Shown here: piece after piece, positions 1 through 5,192 of the stretch
Position numbering within the stretch: the stretch's first letter is position 1
How the letters are laid out: every line of letters begins with the position of its first letter
NCBI GenBank assembly: GCA_945870085.1
Contig: CAMBQX010000085.1
Span: 1-7,593, forward strand
Reading direction: 5' to 3'
Length of the DNA stretch: 7,593 bases
Source of the DNA: Bifidobacterium breve
GTDB lineage: Bacteria > Actinomycetota > Actinomycetes > S36-B12
Program-made: the position numbers and the translations under genes
Notes under the pieces: model-generated
What the model was told of the DNA's origin: nothing
Databases searched by the model: none
Seen by the model: the letters and a program-made list of their open reading frames with translations, nothing else

Positions 1-347
1 GTCTCCTCCTTGTTGTACTGGGGAGGTCCAGCCGCCGCCTGCACACCCGGGGCAGCAAGGGGCATGCGCCCCGTGGCGACCTGGAAGTCAACAGCGGCCG
101 CACCGACACCGATCAAAGTAGGGCCGCTGGTGGAACCCTGAGCTTGCAGGCTATGGCAGGAGGAGCAGCCCTCTAGGTAGAGCTGCTTGCCCATTTCCAC
201 CTGGGTTTGGCTTCTGGCTGCGCCGGCGGCTTCGGCGGGGCGCACTGTCCCGACGGCGGCATAAACCCCGCCGACCGCAACCAGGGCGAAAAACAGCATT
301 GCCAAAGCCACGACGGGTTGACGTCGCCTGGCAGCAAGAAACTTCAC
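1..347 (-). CDS. qcrC: Cytochrome bc1 complex diheme cytochrome c subunit, 5' part (runs off left edge)
   Basis: QcrC is the membrane-anchored c-type diheme cytochrome of the actinobacterial bc1 complex. It passes electrons from the Rieske protein directly to the aa3 oxidase, so no soluble cytochrome c is needed. I read the first 115 codons by reverse-complementing positions 347 to 1. A basic N-terminus (residues 2-9) is followed by one hydrophobic segment (about 11-31), then a heme c attachment motif CSSCH at residues 60-64. After it comes a GPTLIGVGAAAVDFQVATGR stretch typical of this family. The second heme motif and the C-terminal membrane helix would lie beyond the left edge. The GTG start at 347 has GAAAGG 9 nt upstream, and no other start codon lies between it and the in-frame stop upstream. 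It begins 19 nt after the ctaE stop, so ctaE-qcrC are almost certainly cotranscribed, usually with qcrA and qcrB next. Confidence 0.93.
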   Translation of the reverse strand, partial: MKFLAARRRQPVVALAMLFFALVAVGGVYAAVGTVRPAEAAGAARSQTQVEMGKQLYLEGCSSCHSLQAQGSTSGPTLIGVGAAAVDFQVATGRMPLAAPGVQAAAGPPQYNKEE

Positions 348-356
348 GCGGGCAAG

Positions 357-362
357 CCTTTC
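357..362 (-). promoter_or_regulatory. Ribosome binding site of qcrC
   Basis: On the minus strand the sequence is GAAAGG, 9 nt before the GTG at 347. It lies in the 19-nt gap after the ctaE stop and is one of only two credible Shine-Dalgarno sites in the window. This fits an internal gene of an operon, whereas several other genes here look leaderless. Confidence 0.6.
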
Positions 363-366
363 GTCG

Positions 367-981
367 CTATTTCAGGATGTAAATCATGAAGAAAAGGGCA
401 ATCCAGACCACGTCAACAAAGTGCCAGTAATAGGACGCGACGATGGCTCGGGTGGCCTGATCGTGGGTGAAGCGCTTGGTTGCGTAGGTGGTCGCCAGCA
501 CTAGCAGGAAGGCGATTAGCCCGCCGGTTACGTGCAGGCCATGGAACCCGGTGGTGAGGTAGAAAGCGGAACCGTACGCATTCGATGAGAGCGTCAAACC
601 TTCGTGGACCAAAGCCACGTACTCGGTTACCTGACCGGCGACAAAGAATGAGCCCATCAAAAACGTGATGATGAACCAGCGGCGAAGCACCTTGACCTCG
701 CCGCGCTCAGCTGCGAAGACCCCCAATTGGCAGGTCACACTGGACAGCACCAAGACCGTGGTGTTTAGGCTGGCGAAGGGGATATTGAGCAGTTTGGTTT
801 CTTCGGCCCACATCTCTGGGTTCACCGCCCGCAGGGTGAAATACATCGCGAAAAGCGCGGCGAAGAACATCAGCTCGCTGGCAAGCCAAACTATGGTGCC
901 AACAGCCACCATATTGGGCCGGTTGGCCGGGGCGTGCGCGTAGGCCGCCGGTACCTGCGTTGTTGATGTCACATTATGCAT
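367..981 (-). CDS. ctaE: Cytochrome c oxidase (aa3) subunit III
   Basis: CtaE is a core membrane subunit of the proton-pumping aa3 terminal oxidase, which reduces O2 to water. With start ATG 981 the protein is 204 residues, close to the M. tuberculosis CtaE length. Five membrane segments can be seen, near residues 27-48, 69-90, 97-120, 138-165 and 185-203. Family motifs include RPNM followed by GTIVWLASELMFF (conserved Glu36), TCQLGVFAAERG, the FHGLHV stretch in helix 4, and SYYWHFVDVVWIALF in helix 5. An in-frame GTG at 1014 would add 11 residues with no clear benefit. Neither start has a convincing Shine-Dalgarno site. For 981 a weak TTATCT lies 6 nt upstream, so leaderless initiation is possible but unproven. 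The gene is transcribed divergently from the receiver gene at 1108 and heads the operon containing qcrC. Confidence 0.93.
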   Translation of the reverse strand: MHNVTSTTQVPAAYAHAPANRPNMVAVGTIVWLASELMFFAALFAMYFTLRAVNPEMWAEETKLLNIPFASLNTTVLVLSSVTCQLGVFAAERGEVKVLRRWFIITFLMGSFFVAGQVTEYVALVHEGLTLSSNAYGSAFYLTTGFHGLHVTGGLIAFLLVLATTYATKRFTHDQATRAIVASYYWHFVDVVWIALFFMIYILK

Positions 982-1042
982 TCTGGCAGATAAACCACGA
1001 TGATTCCTGTTCACCCCCCGTGAATCTCGTCACTGTCCATGA

Positions 1043-1066
1043 GGGGCGCGCTGGCATCTGCGCCCC
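1043..1066. repeat. GC-rich inverted repeat in the ctaE / receiver-gene divergent region
   Basis: GGGGCGC (1043-1049) and GCGCCCC (1060-1066) form a perfect 7-bp stem with a 10-nt loop. It sits between the two divergent starts at 981 (or 1014) and 1108. Two similar direct copies flank or overlap it, CCATGAGGGGC (1037-1047) and CCATAGGGGGC (1072-1082). There is no T-tract on either side, so it is not an intrinsic terminator. It could be a binding site for a regulator acting on both promoters, or a hairpin in the ctaE leader. Its function is unknown. Confidence 0.5.
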
Positions 1067-1094
1067 GCGCTCCATAGGGGGCTCCGGCTCGGTC

Positions 1095-1108
1095 TAAGGT
1101 TGGGGTCG
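1095..1108 (+). promoter_or_regulatory. Candidate -10 element and leaderless start of the receiver gene
   Basis: TAAGGT (1095-1100) fits the actinobacterial TAnnnT -10 consensus. It lies exactly 7 nt before the GTG at 1108, so transcription would begin on the first base of the start codon. No Shine-Dalgarno site and no good -35 are visible. The same hexamer recurs before the gene at 4540. Confidence 0.6.
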
Positions 1109-1548
1109 TGAGCGACCAGGTGAGCCCCGAGATAGGCAGCAACCTCAAGGTTTTGATCTACAGCGATGACCGTGCGGTGCGCAGCGATGTGATGTTGGCA
1201 CTGGGTAAGCGCCCGGCGCCCGACCTCGCCGAACTGGAGTATGTCGAGTGTGCGACCGGCCCGGCACTAATTGGGCTGGTAGATAAAGGTCGCTTTGATT
1301 TACTGATCTTGGACGGTGAAGCCACCCCGGTTGGTGGCATGGGGGTGGCCCGGCAGCTGAAGGACGAAATCTTCAATTGCCCGCCGATCTTGGTTCTCAT
1401 CGCCCGCCCGCAGGATGCTTGGTTGGCGACTTGGTCACGTGCTGAAGCGGTTTCCTCGCACCCGATCAACGCGGTGCTGCTTGCCGATGCGGTGACCGGT
1501 CTACTGCGTCCGAAAATGGTGAAATTATCCGCCATTGCCACCGCGTGA
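1108..1548 (+). CDS. Small stand-alone response-regulator-like receiver-domain protein (degenerate)
   Basis: This 146-residue protein reads as a single CheY-like receiver fold with no DNA-binding or enzyme domain. The first strand is followed by the acidic pair Asp20-Asp21 (VLIYSDD). The predicted phospho-acceptor Asp69 sits in FDLLILDGEATP, followed by a GG turn and helix GVARQLKDE. Two switch residues look changed. The usual Thr/Ser after strand 4 is Ile98 (ILVLIARP), and the usual Lys before Pro in strand 5 is His118 (SHPI). The fold is clear, but phosphotransfer may be weak or absent; it could act as a protein-interaction module. The start is GTG, probably leaderless. It lies 29 nt upstream of trpD on the same strand and diverges from ctaE. 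There is no histidine kinase in the window, and its partner is unknown. Confidence 0.82.
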   Translation: MSDQVSPEIGSNLKVLIYSDDRAVRSDVMLALGKRPAPDLAELEYVECATGPALIGLVDKGRFDLLILDGEATPVGGMGVARQLKDEIFNCPPILVLIARPQDAWLATWSRAEAVSSHPINAVLLADAVTGLLRPKMVKLSAIATA

Positions 1549-1562
1549 TTATTGTCTCACCA

Positions 1563-1568
1563 TAATTT
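1563..1568 (+). promoter_or_regulatory. Possible -10 element for trpD
   Basis: TAATTT (1563-1568), which overlaps CATAAT (1561-1566), lies in the short gap after the receiver gene, 9 nt before the TTG at 1578 and 18 nt before the ATG at 1587. It is AT-rich and matches TAnnnT, but no -35 is evident. trpD might instead be read through from the 1095 promoter. Confidence 0.35.
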
Positions 1569-1577
1569 GAAGTTGCG

Positions 1578-2672
1578 TTGACCCAGATGCCGCAGCTCAC
1601 CTGGCCGCAACTTCTCCGGTCCCTGCTTTCGGGTTCGGATTTATCTGCTGAAAGCGCGACATGGGCGATGAATCAAATCCTTGCCGGCGACGCCACCGAT
1701 GTGCAAGTGGCTGGATTCGTGACGGCGCTGCGGGCGAAAGGTGAGACACCCGTAGAAGTGCGAGCACTCGTTGAAGTGATGTTGGCACATGCGAATCGGG
1801 TAAACGTAAACCGGGTGGTACTCGACGTGGTGGGTACCGGGGGTGATAACTCACACTCGGTCAATATCTCGACGATGGCGGCAATCATTGCGGCGGCTGC
1901 GGGTGCTCCGGTCGTAAAACACGGTAACCGTGCAGCCTCATCTTCTACCGGTACCGCTGATGTTTTAGAAGAGCTCGGAGTAGTAATTGATTTACCTCCC
2001 GAGTTGGTTGAGGTGTGCGCTGAAAATGTCGGTATTGCATTCTGCTTTGCCCCTATTCATCACCCTGCCATGCGCTATGCCGTAACCGCGCGCCGTGAGC
2101 TTGGTGTGCCTACCGTCTTTAACTTATTGGGGCCGCTGACTAACCCGGCTCTGGCTCAAAGTGCATTAATTGGCTGCGCTGACAAAAGCCGCGCCCCTGT
2201 CATGGCCGATGTGCTTGCCCGCCGGGGAGTGAAGGCGATTGTGGTTCACGGAGCTGATGGCCTTGATGAAATTTCGACAAGTGCGGTAACACATGCTTGG
2301 GATGTAACAGGTGCTGGGATTCGTGAGGTAGTTATTGATCCGCGTGACCTGGGTATGGAGTTTGTTGATGCGGATTTAATAAAAGGTGGTGATCGAGTAC
2401 GTAATGCGCAGCTCTTGCGCAAGACGCTGAGCGGGGTTAGTGCCGCTGATGTGGATGCAGAGCGTATTTCGGCAATTCGCGATGCCGTTGCATTGAATGC
2501 GGCCGCAGCTCTTGTTGCTTATGACGCTGCCACCGGTGTTGGTGAGAGCGAGTTGGAACTACACGATCGATTGCGTGCGGCGCTGCCACGGGCCCGCGCG
2601 GTGCTCGAATCCGGTTCTGGTGCTGCGCTGCTTGACCGCTGGATCAAAGAAACTACTTCCCTCAAGAAATGA
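1578..2672 (+). CDS. trpD: Anthranilate phosphoribosyltransferase
   Basis: TrpD joins anthranilate and PRPP to give N-(5-phosphoribosyl)-anthranilate, the second step of tryptophan synthesis, in the cytoplasm. The 364-residue protein has full family length. It shows an N-terminal helical domain (about 1-75), the phosphate/PRPP-binding loop GTGGD at residues 86-90, the NIST motif (96-99), and the anthranilate/PRPP loop KHGNRAASS at 114-122. FNLLGPLTNP and HGADGLDEIS follow further on. The start is uncertain. TTG 1578 gives 364 residues and ATG 1587 gives 361; neither has a Shine-Dalgarno site. No other trp gene is nearby, so it stands alone, as in the M. tuberculosis locus. Its codons include more A/T-ending forms (tta, gta, ttt) than those of the NlpC/P60 gene. 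Its 3' end converges on the exonuclease gene with a 27-bp gap. Confidence 0.95.
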   Translation: MTQMPQLTWPQLLRSLLSGSDLSAESATWAMNQILAGDATDVQVAGFVTALRAKGETPVEVRALVEVMLAHANRVNVNRVVLDVVGTGGDNSHSVNISTMAAIIAAAAGAPVVKHGNRAASSSTGTADVLEELGVVIDLPPELVEVCAENVGIAFCFAPIHHPAMRYAVTARRELGVPTVFNLLGPLTNPALAQSALIGCADKSRAPVMADVLARRGVKAIVVHGADGLDEISTSAVTHAWDVTGAGIREVVIDPRDLGMEFVDADLIKGGDRVRNAQLLRKTLSGVSAADVDAERISAIRDAVALNAAAALVAYDAATGVGESELELHDRLRAALPRARAVLESGSGAALLDRWIKETTSLKK

Positions 2673-2699
2673 TGCTGAGTCCCTTAAGCGATGACCGGG

Positions 2700-4490
2700 C
2701 TAGGCGATCCGGGTGACCATTTTGCCGCGAGCCGACGCGGTGAGCCACTGGTAATCAACGGGTTCTTGGGCCCTGATCTCATTGCGCACCTGGCCAAGTT
2801 GAGCAAGAAGGGCTCCTCCGCAGCCAATTGGCAGGGCCAAGGGCGCGCTGGTTCGCACTAACCGAACGCCATCGCCTTCAAGCCATTGCAGGATTGCCTG
2901 GGCTTCTTCGGTTAGGCCGGCTACCCGGGCTGGTGTTGGCTGGCTGATGTGGTCGGCGGTGGCAATGAGGGCGTTTATCGCGGGGAGTGGATCTACGCCA
3001 TTGGGGATAGTTATTGCACCGGTAAGGGCGCCATAGCTGATGCAGTGCACCTCCCAGCCACCTGCTGGTGTTGGTTTGCCCGCGACCAGTTGCTCAATTT
3101 GCGCCAGCATCATGAGACGGTGAGTGCGAACACTGGCTTGGACGAAGTGGGCGAGGCGATCTCGCCACCGGGCTGCATCTTCGAAACGACTTTGGTCAGC
3201 TAAGTCACGCATGCGAACTTGCAATGCTTCTGTTACCGGGCCGATGGCCCCAGACATTGCTGAGCGAGCACGTGCTACCAAGGAGTCATATGCCTCATGA
3301 TCAACCGTTGCGGTGCACGGCGCTAGGCATTTACCTAACTCGGCCAGGGCGCATCCGGCCGTAGTGCTGCGCGGATTGCGCGCCAGTTTTGTGGTGCATG
3401 TCCGCAGCGGTAAAGCGAATTGCAGTGCTTCACTGGCTTCTTGGGCGCTGGCACTTGACCTAAATGGGCCGAGGTAGCAAGCGCCGTCGGTGACATCGTC
3501 GCGAACTTCGCGGACTATTGCTAAGCGCGGGGCGGCCTCAGCCGTTAACTTTAGCCAGGTTTGCCGCTCCGGCCGCTTTGATTGCTGGTTGTATCTGGGC
3601 TGCTTTGTGGCGATCAATCTGAGTTCACGAATCCGGGCTTCAAGGACCGTAGCGCAGACTATTGGATCCACCGAAGTTGCGATGGTGATCATCTGGGTCA
3701 TGCGCCGACGAGTTTCAGATGCGGTGAAGTAGGTGCGCACTCGTTTGCGGATGTTTTTTGAGGTGCCAACATAAAGGGCGGCACCTTGTGGATCTCGGAA
3801 GATGTAGACACCCGGTGCATCCGGTAACCCGGCAGCCAAATGTCTTTTAGTCCGCTGGATTGGGCTTACGCGCGCGGTAAATGCTGCGAGATCCTCAAGG
3901 GTTTCTACCCCGTGGTCGCCAACACGCTCAAGGAGCCGGTGCAGTACATCGGCGGTGGCGCGCGCGTCATCGAATGCTCGGTGTGTTGGTGATATCTCCG
4001 TCCGAAAATAGGCGGCAAGTGTGGAAAGTTTGCAATTTGCGACTTCGTCACGCTGGAGGGTGATGCGCGCTAGTCGTGCGGTATCGACGACGTGATTACC
4101 CGGCCACTCGTGGTCTAGTTTCGCGCAGGCACCTTTTAGAAATCCGATGTCGTAGGGGGCGTTGTGTGCGACCAGCACACTCCCACGGGCAAATTCAAGG
4201 AAGGTGGGCAGTACTGCTGCTAGGCGCGGTGCGGTAGCCACTAGTGAGTTGGTGATACCGGTTAGGGCCGCGATAAATGCCGGGATGGGCATCCCTGGAT
4301 TCACCAGGGTGGCGAACTCGCCGATCACTTGCCCACCTTGAACTTTCACCACACCGAATTCGGTGATGCCGGCGTCGGTGGGGCGCCCACCGGTGGTCTC
4401 AAGATCGACTACAACAAAAGTGGCATCGCGCAGCCGGGTGCCCAAATCCGTGATACTCAACTGCGTGTTGAGCGGGATTAAGTTAGGCAT
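2700..4490 (-). CDS. DEDDh 3'-5' exonuclease fused to UvrC-like GIY-YIG nuclease
   Basis: This 596-residue protein matches the M. tuberculosis Rv2191 architecture. Residues about 22-190 are a DnaQ-type exonuclease with metal ligands Asp29 and Glu31 (DLETTG), Asp114 (HNAPYD), and His170 with Asp175 (HRAFDD). Residues about 224-305 are a GIY-YIG nuclease with GVY at 227-229, LYVG at 239-242, Arg250/Arg252 and Glu284. A UvrC-like YLGPF segment (339-343) and four cysteines (365, 380, 388, 392) follow, then a UVR motif (about 422-450) and a less recognisable C-terminal region. UvrC's RNase H-like second nuclease and HhH domains are not recognisable, so it is not the main UvrC; a Cho-like repair role is an inference. 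I chose ATG 4490 because the conserved fold starts just after it and TACCGT lies 7 nt upstream. The open frame continues upstream to 4784, but that part is antisense to the next gene. Confidence 0.9.
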   Translation of the reverse strand: MPNLIPLNTQLSITDLGTRLRDATFVVVDLETTGGRPTDAGITEFGVVKVQGGQVIGEFATLVNPGMPIPAFIAALTGITNSLVATAPRLAAVLPTFLEFARGSVLVAHNAPYDIGFLKGACAKLDHEWPGNHVVDTARLARITLQRDEVANCKLSTLAAYFRTEISPTHRAFDDARATADVLHRLLERVGDHGVETLEDLAAFTARVSPIQRTKRHLAAGLPDAPGVYIFRDPQGAALYVGTSKNIRKRVRTYFTASETRRRMTQMITIATSVDPIVCATVLEARIRELRLIATKQPRYNQQSKRPERQTWLKLTAEAAPRLAIVREVRDDVTDGACYLGPFRSSASAQEASEALQFALPLRTCTTKLARNPRSTTAGCALAELGKCLAPCTATVDHEAYDSLVARARSAMSGAIGPVTEALQVRMRDLADQSRFEDAARWRDRLAHFVQASVRTHRLMMLAQIEQLVAGKPTPAGGWEVHCISYGALTGAITIPNGVDPLPAINALIATADHISQPTPARVAGLTEEAQAILQWLEGDGVRLVRTSAPLALPIGCGGALLAQLGQVRNEIRAQEPVDYQWLTASARGKMVTRIA

Positions 4491-4497
4491 GTGATGC

Positions 4498-4503
4498 ACG
4501 GTA
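4498..4503 (-). promoter_or_regulatory. Candidate -10 element of the exonuclease fusion gene, leaderless
   Basis: Read on the minus strand this is TACCGT, 7 nt before ATG 4490. That matches TAnnnT and the spacing expected if the transcript begins at the start codon. No Shine-Dalgarno site precedes the ATG. It is embedded in the left copy of the CGGTAAGG repeat. Confidence 0.6.
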
Positions 4504-4532
4504 AGGCACCGGCCTGACAAACCCCGGTAAGG
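4499..4532. repeat. Two direct copies of CGGTAAGG spanning the divergent promoters
   Basis: CGGTAAGG occurs at 4499-4506 and 4525-4532, start to start 26 bp. The right copy supplies most of the plus-strand -10 (TAAGGT, 4528-4533). The left copy, read on the other strand, supplies most of the minus-strand -10 (TACCGT, 4503-4498). The two -10 elements are only 24 bp apart, so polymerase probably cannot occupy both promoters at once. Whether the repeat is also a regulator site cannot be told from sequence. Confidence 0.45.
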
Positions 4533-4540
4533 TGCTGCCG
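4528..4540 (+). promoter_or_regulatory. Candidate -10 element and leaderless start of the zinc-ribbon-like gene
   Basis: TAAGGT (4528-4533) lies 6 nt before the GTG at 4540. It is identical to the hexamer before the receiver gene at 1108. No Shine-Dalgarno site is present. Confidence 0.6.
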
Positions 4541-4812
4541 TGGCAAAGACCCTTCCCGATTCCAAATCACGCTTTCGCTGTGCCCACTGTGGCAACCTGA
4601 CCCGCTTTGATGTGGTGCGGTCGGCCAAAGTTAGTGAGTTCTGGCACGTTGATATCTCCGGTGCCCCGGTGGTCGAAGAAGCCACGGTGCTGGCCGAAGA
4701 AATAGTTGAAGTCAAGTGCCGGTGGTGCGCCGCGGCCGACCGCATTGAAATCGTCCCGCGCCCAGAATTTGGCGGCCCCAGCACCGAAGGCCCGGGCGAT
4801 GGCGGCCCCTGA
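4540..4812 (+). CDS. Small zinc-ribbon-like protein of unknown function
   Basis: This 90-residue protein has two CxxC pairs, Cys14-Cys17 (CAHC) and Cys60-Cys63 (CRWC), about 42 residues apart. This is the layout of a zinc ribbon or rubredoxin-like metal knuckle. Between them lies an acidic middle section including EFWHVDISG (33-41) and a Glu/Val-rich strand. The tail (about 74-90) is Gly/Pro-rich and probably disordered. It resembles conserved hypothetical actinobacterial proteins, but I cannot name a family with confidence. No signal peptide or membrane segment is seen. The GTG start is supported by TAAGGT 6 nt upstream. It diverges from the exonuclease fusion gene and is followed after 40 bp by another small Cys-pair protein on the same strand. 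A nucleic-acid-binding or metal-handling role is possible, but the sequence shows no more than the metal-site pattern. Confidence 0.75.
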   Translation: MAKTLPDSKSRFRCAHCGNLTRFDVVRSAKVSEFWHVDISGAPVVEEATVLAEEIVEVKCRWCAAADRIEIVPRPEFGGPSTEGPGDGGP

Positions 4813-4814
4813 GA

Positions 4815-4842
4815 CTAACTAACTGTCAGACCCCCTAGTTAG
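4815..4842. repeat. Inverted repeat overlapping the promoter of the 74-residue gene
   Basis: CTAACTA (4815-4821) and TAGTTAG (4836-4842) form a perfect 7-bp inverted repeat separated by 14 bp. The left arm begins 3 bases after the upstream stop codon. The right arm overlaps the first three bases of the TAGCGT -10 element, a position where a bound protein would block polymerase. As an RNA hairpin it would be weak and has no U-tract, so a terminator is less likely than an operator. Confidence 0.45.
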
Positions 4843-4853
4843 CGTTCAAGGCA
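4840..4853 (+). promoter_or_regulatory. Candidate -10 element and leaderless start of the 74-residue gene
   Basis: TAGCGT (4840-4845) matches TAnnnT and lies 7 nt before ATG 4853, with no Shine-Dalgarno site. The gene therefore may have its own promoter despite the short gap after the zinc-ribbon-like gene. Confidence 0.58.
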
Positions 4854-5077
4854 TGATCATTGATTGCGGTACCTGTCAGGTTGCAGGCCTTGCCTGCGGT
4901 GATTGTGTAGTCACGGTGCTCTTAGGCCCTCCCGGGGCTACGGTTCAAATTCCCGATGACCATCAGGTCGCACTTGCGGTGCTTACCGATTCGGGCCTAA
5001 TACCACCGCTGCGCCTGGTTCCGACGCCCGGGGCTAGTGCCCGATTTGTCGGGTTAGGGCAGCAATTAGGGGCATAA
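4853..5077 (+). CDS. Small conserved-type protein with paired CxxC motifs, unknown function
   Basis: This 74-residue protein opens with Cys5-x-x-Cys8 and Cys15-x-x-Cys18, followed at once by a hydrophobic VVTVLLGPPG stretch. Its second half includes ALAVLTDSGLIPPLRLVP. I recognise the DCxTCxV-ACGDCVVTVLL style as a conserved hypothetical found in actinobacteria near NlpC/P60 genes, but know of no function. The four closely spaced cysteines would suit a zinc or iron-sulfur site or a redox pair. No signal peptide is evident, so it is probably cytoplasmic. ATG 4853 is the natural start, with TAGCGT 7 nt upstream. The stop codon lies inside the first copy of a 14-bp tandem repeat. It precedes the NlpC/P60 gene by 130 bp on the same strand. 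Confidence 0.78.
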   Translation: MIIDCGTCQVAGLACGDCVVTVLLGPPGATVQIPDDHQVALAVLTDSGLIPPLRLVPTPGASARFVGLGQQLGA

Positions 5078-5095
5078 ATTAAGGGGCGTAAATTA
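5068..5095 (+). repeat. Tandem 14-bp direct repeat between the 74-residue gene and the NlpC/P60 gene
   Basis: The unit AGGGGCRTAAATTA occurs twice in tandem (5068-5081 and 5082-5095), differing at one base (A or G). It contains the stop codon of the upstream gene and is AT-rich compared with its surroundings. It lies 37-64 bp upstream of the candidate -35 of the NlpC/P60 gene, where an activator site or UP-like element could sit. A chance duplication by slippage is the simplest alternative. Confidence 0.55.
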
Positions 5096-5131
5096 TTCGG
5101 TGTACGTAGTCATTCAGCGTGGTGCTCCGGC

Positions 5132-5160
5132 TTGGGCGACCCTTGGATGTCTGTTACCGT
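5132..5160 (+). promoter_or_regulatory. Candidate promoter of the NlpC/P60 gene
   Basis: TTGGGC (5132-5137) and TACCGT (5155-5160) are separated by 17 bp and fit -35 and -10 positions. The -10 hexamer is identical to that on the minus strand at 4498-4503. Transcription would begin near 5167, giving a leader of about 40 nt. CGACCC (5137-5142) and GGGTCG (5164-5169) form a 6-bp inverted repeat around the -10. An alternative -10 is TATGAG at 5173-5178. Confidence 0.4.
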
Positions 5161-5192
5161 GATGGGTCGGACTATGAGTGCCCAGCTAGGTG

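Noticed and set aside
207..389. Plus-strand open frame of 60 codons.
   Set aside because: It lies opposite qcrC, whose minus-strand reading gives a heme motif and a membrane segment; the plus reading has no recognisable features.
1043..1066. Intrinsic terminator.
   Set aside because: The stem is strong but neither side has a T-tract, and it lies between two gene starts, not at a gene end.
4491..4784. N-terminal extension (97 residues) of the exonuclease fusion open frame.
   Set aside because: It is antisense to the zinc-ribbon-like gene, is Ser/Thr/Arg-rich without a domain, and crosses the TACCGT -10; the DEDDh domain begins just after ATG 4490.
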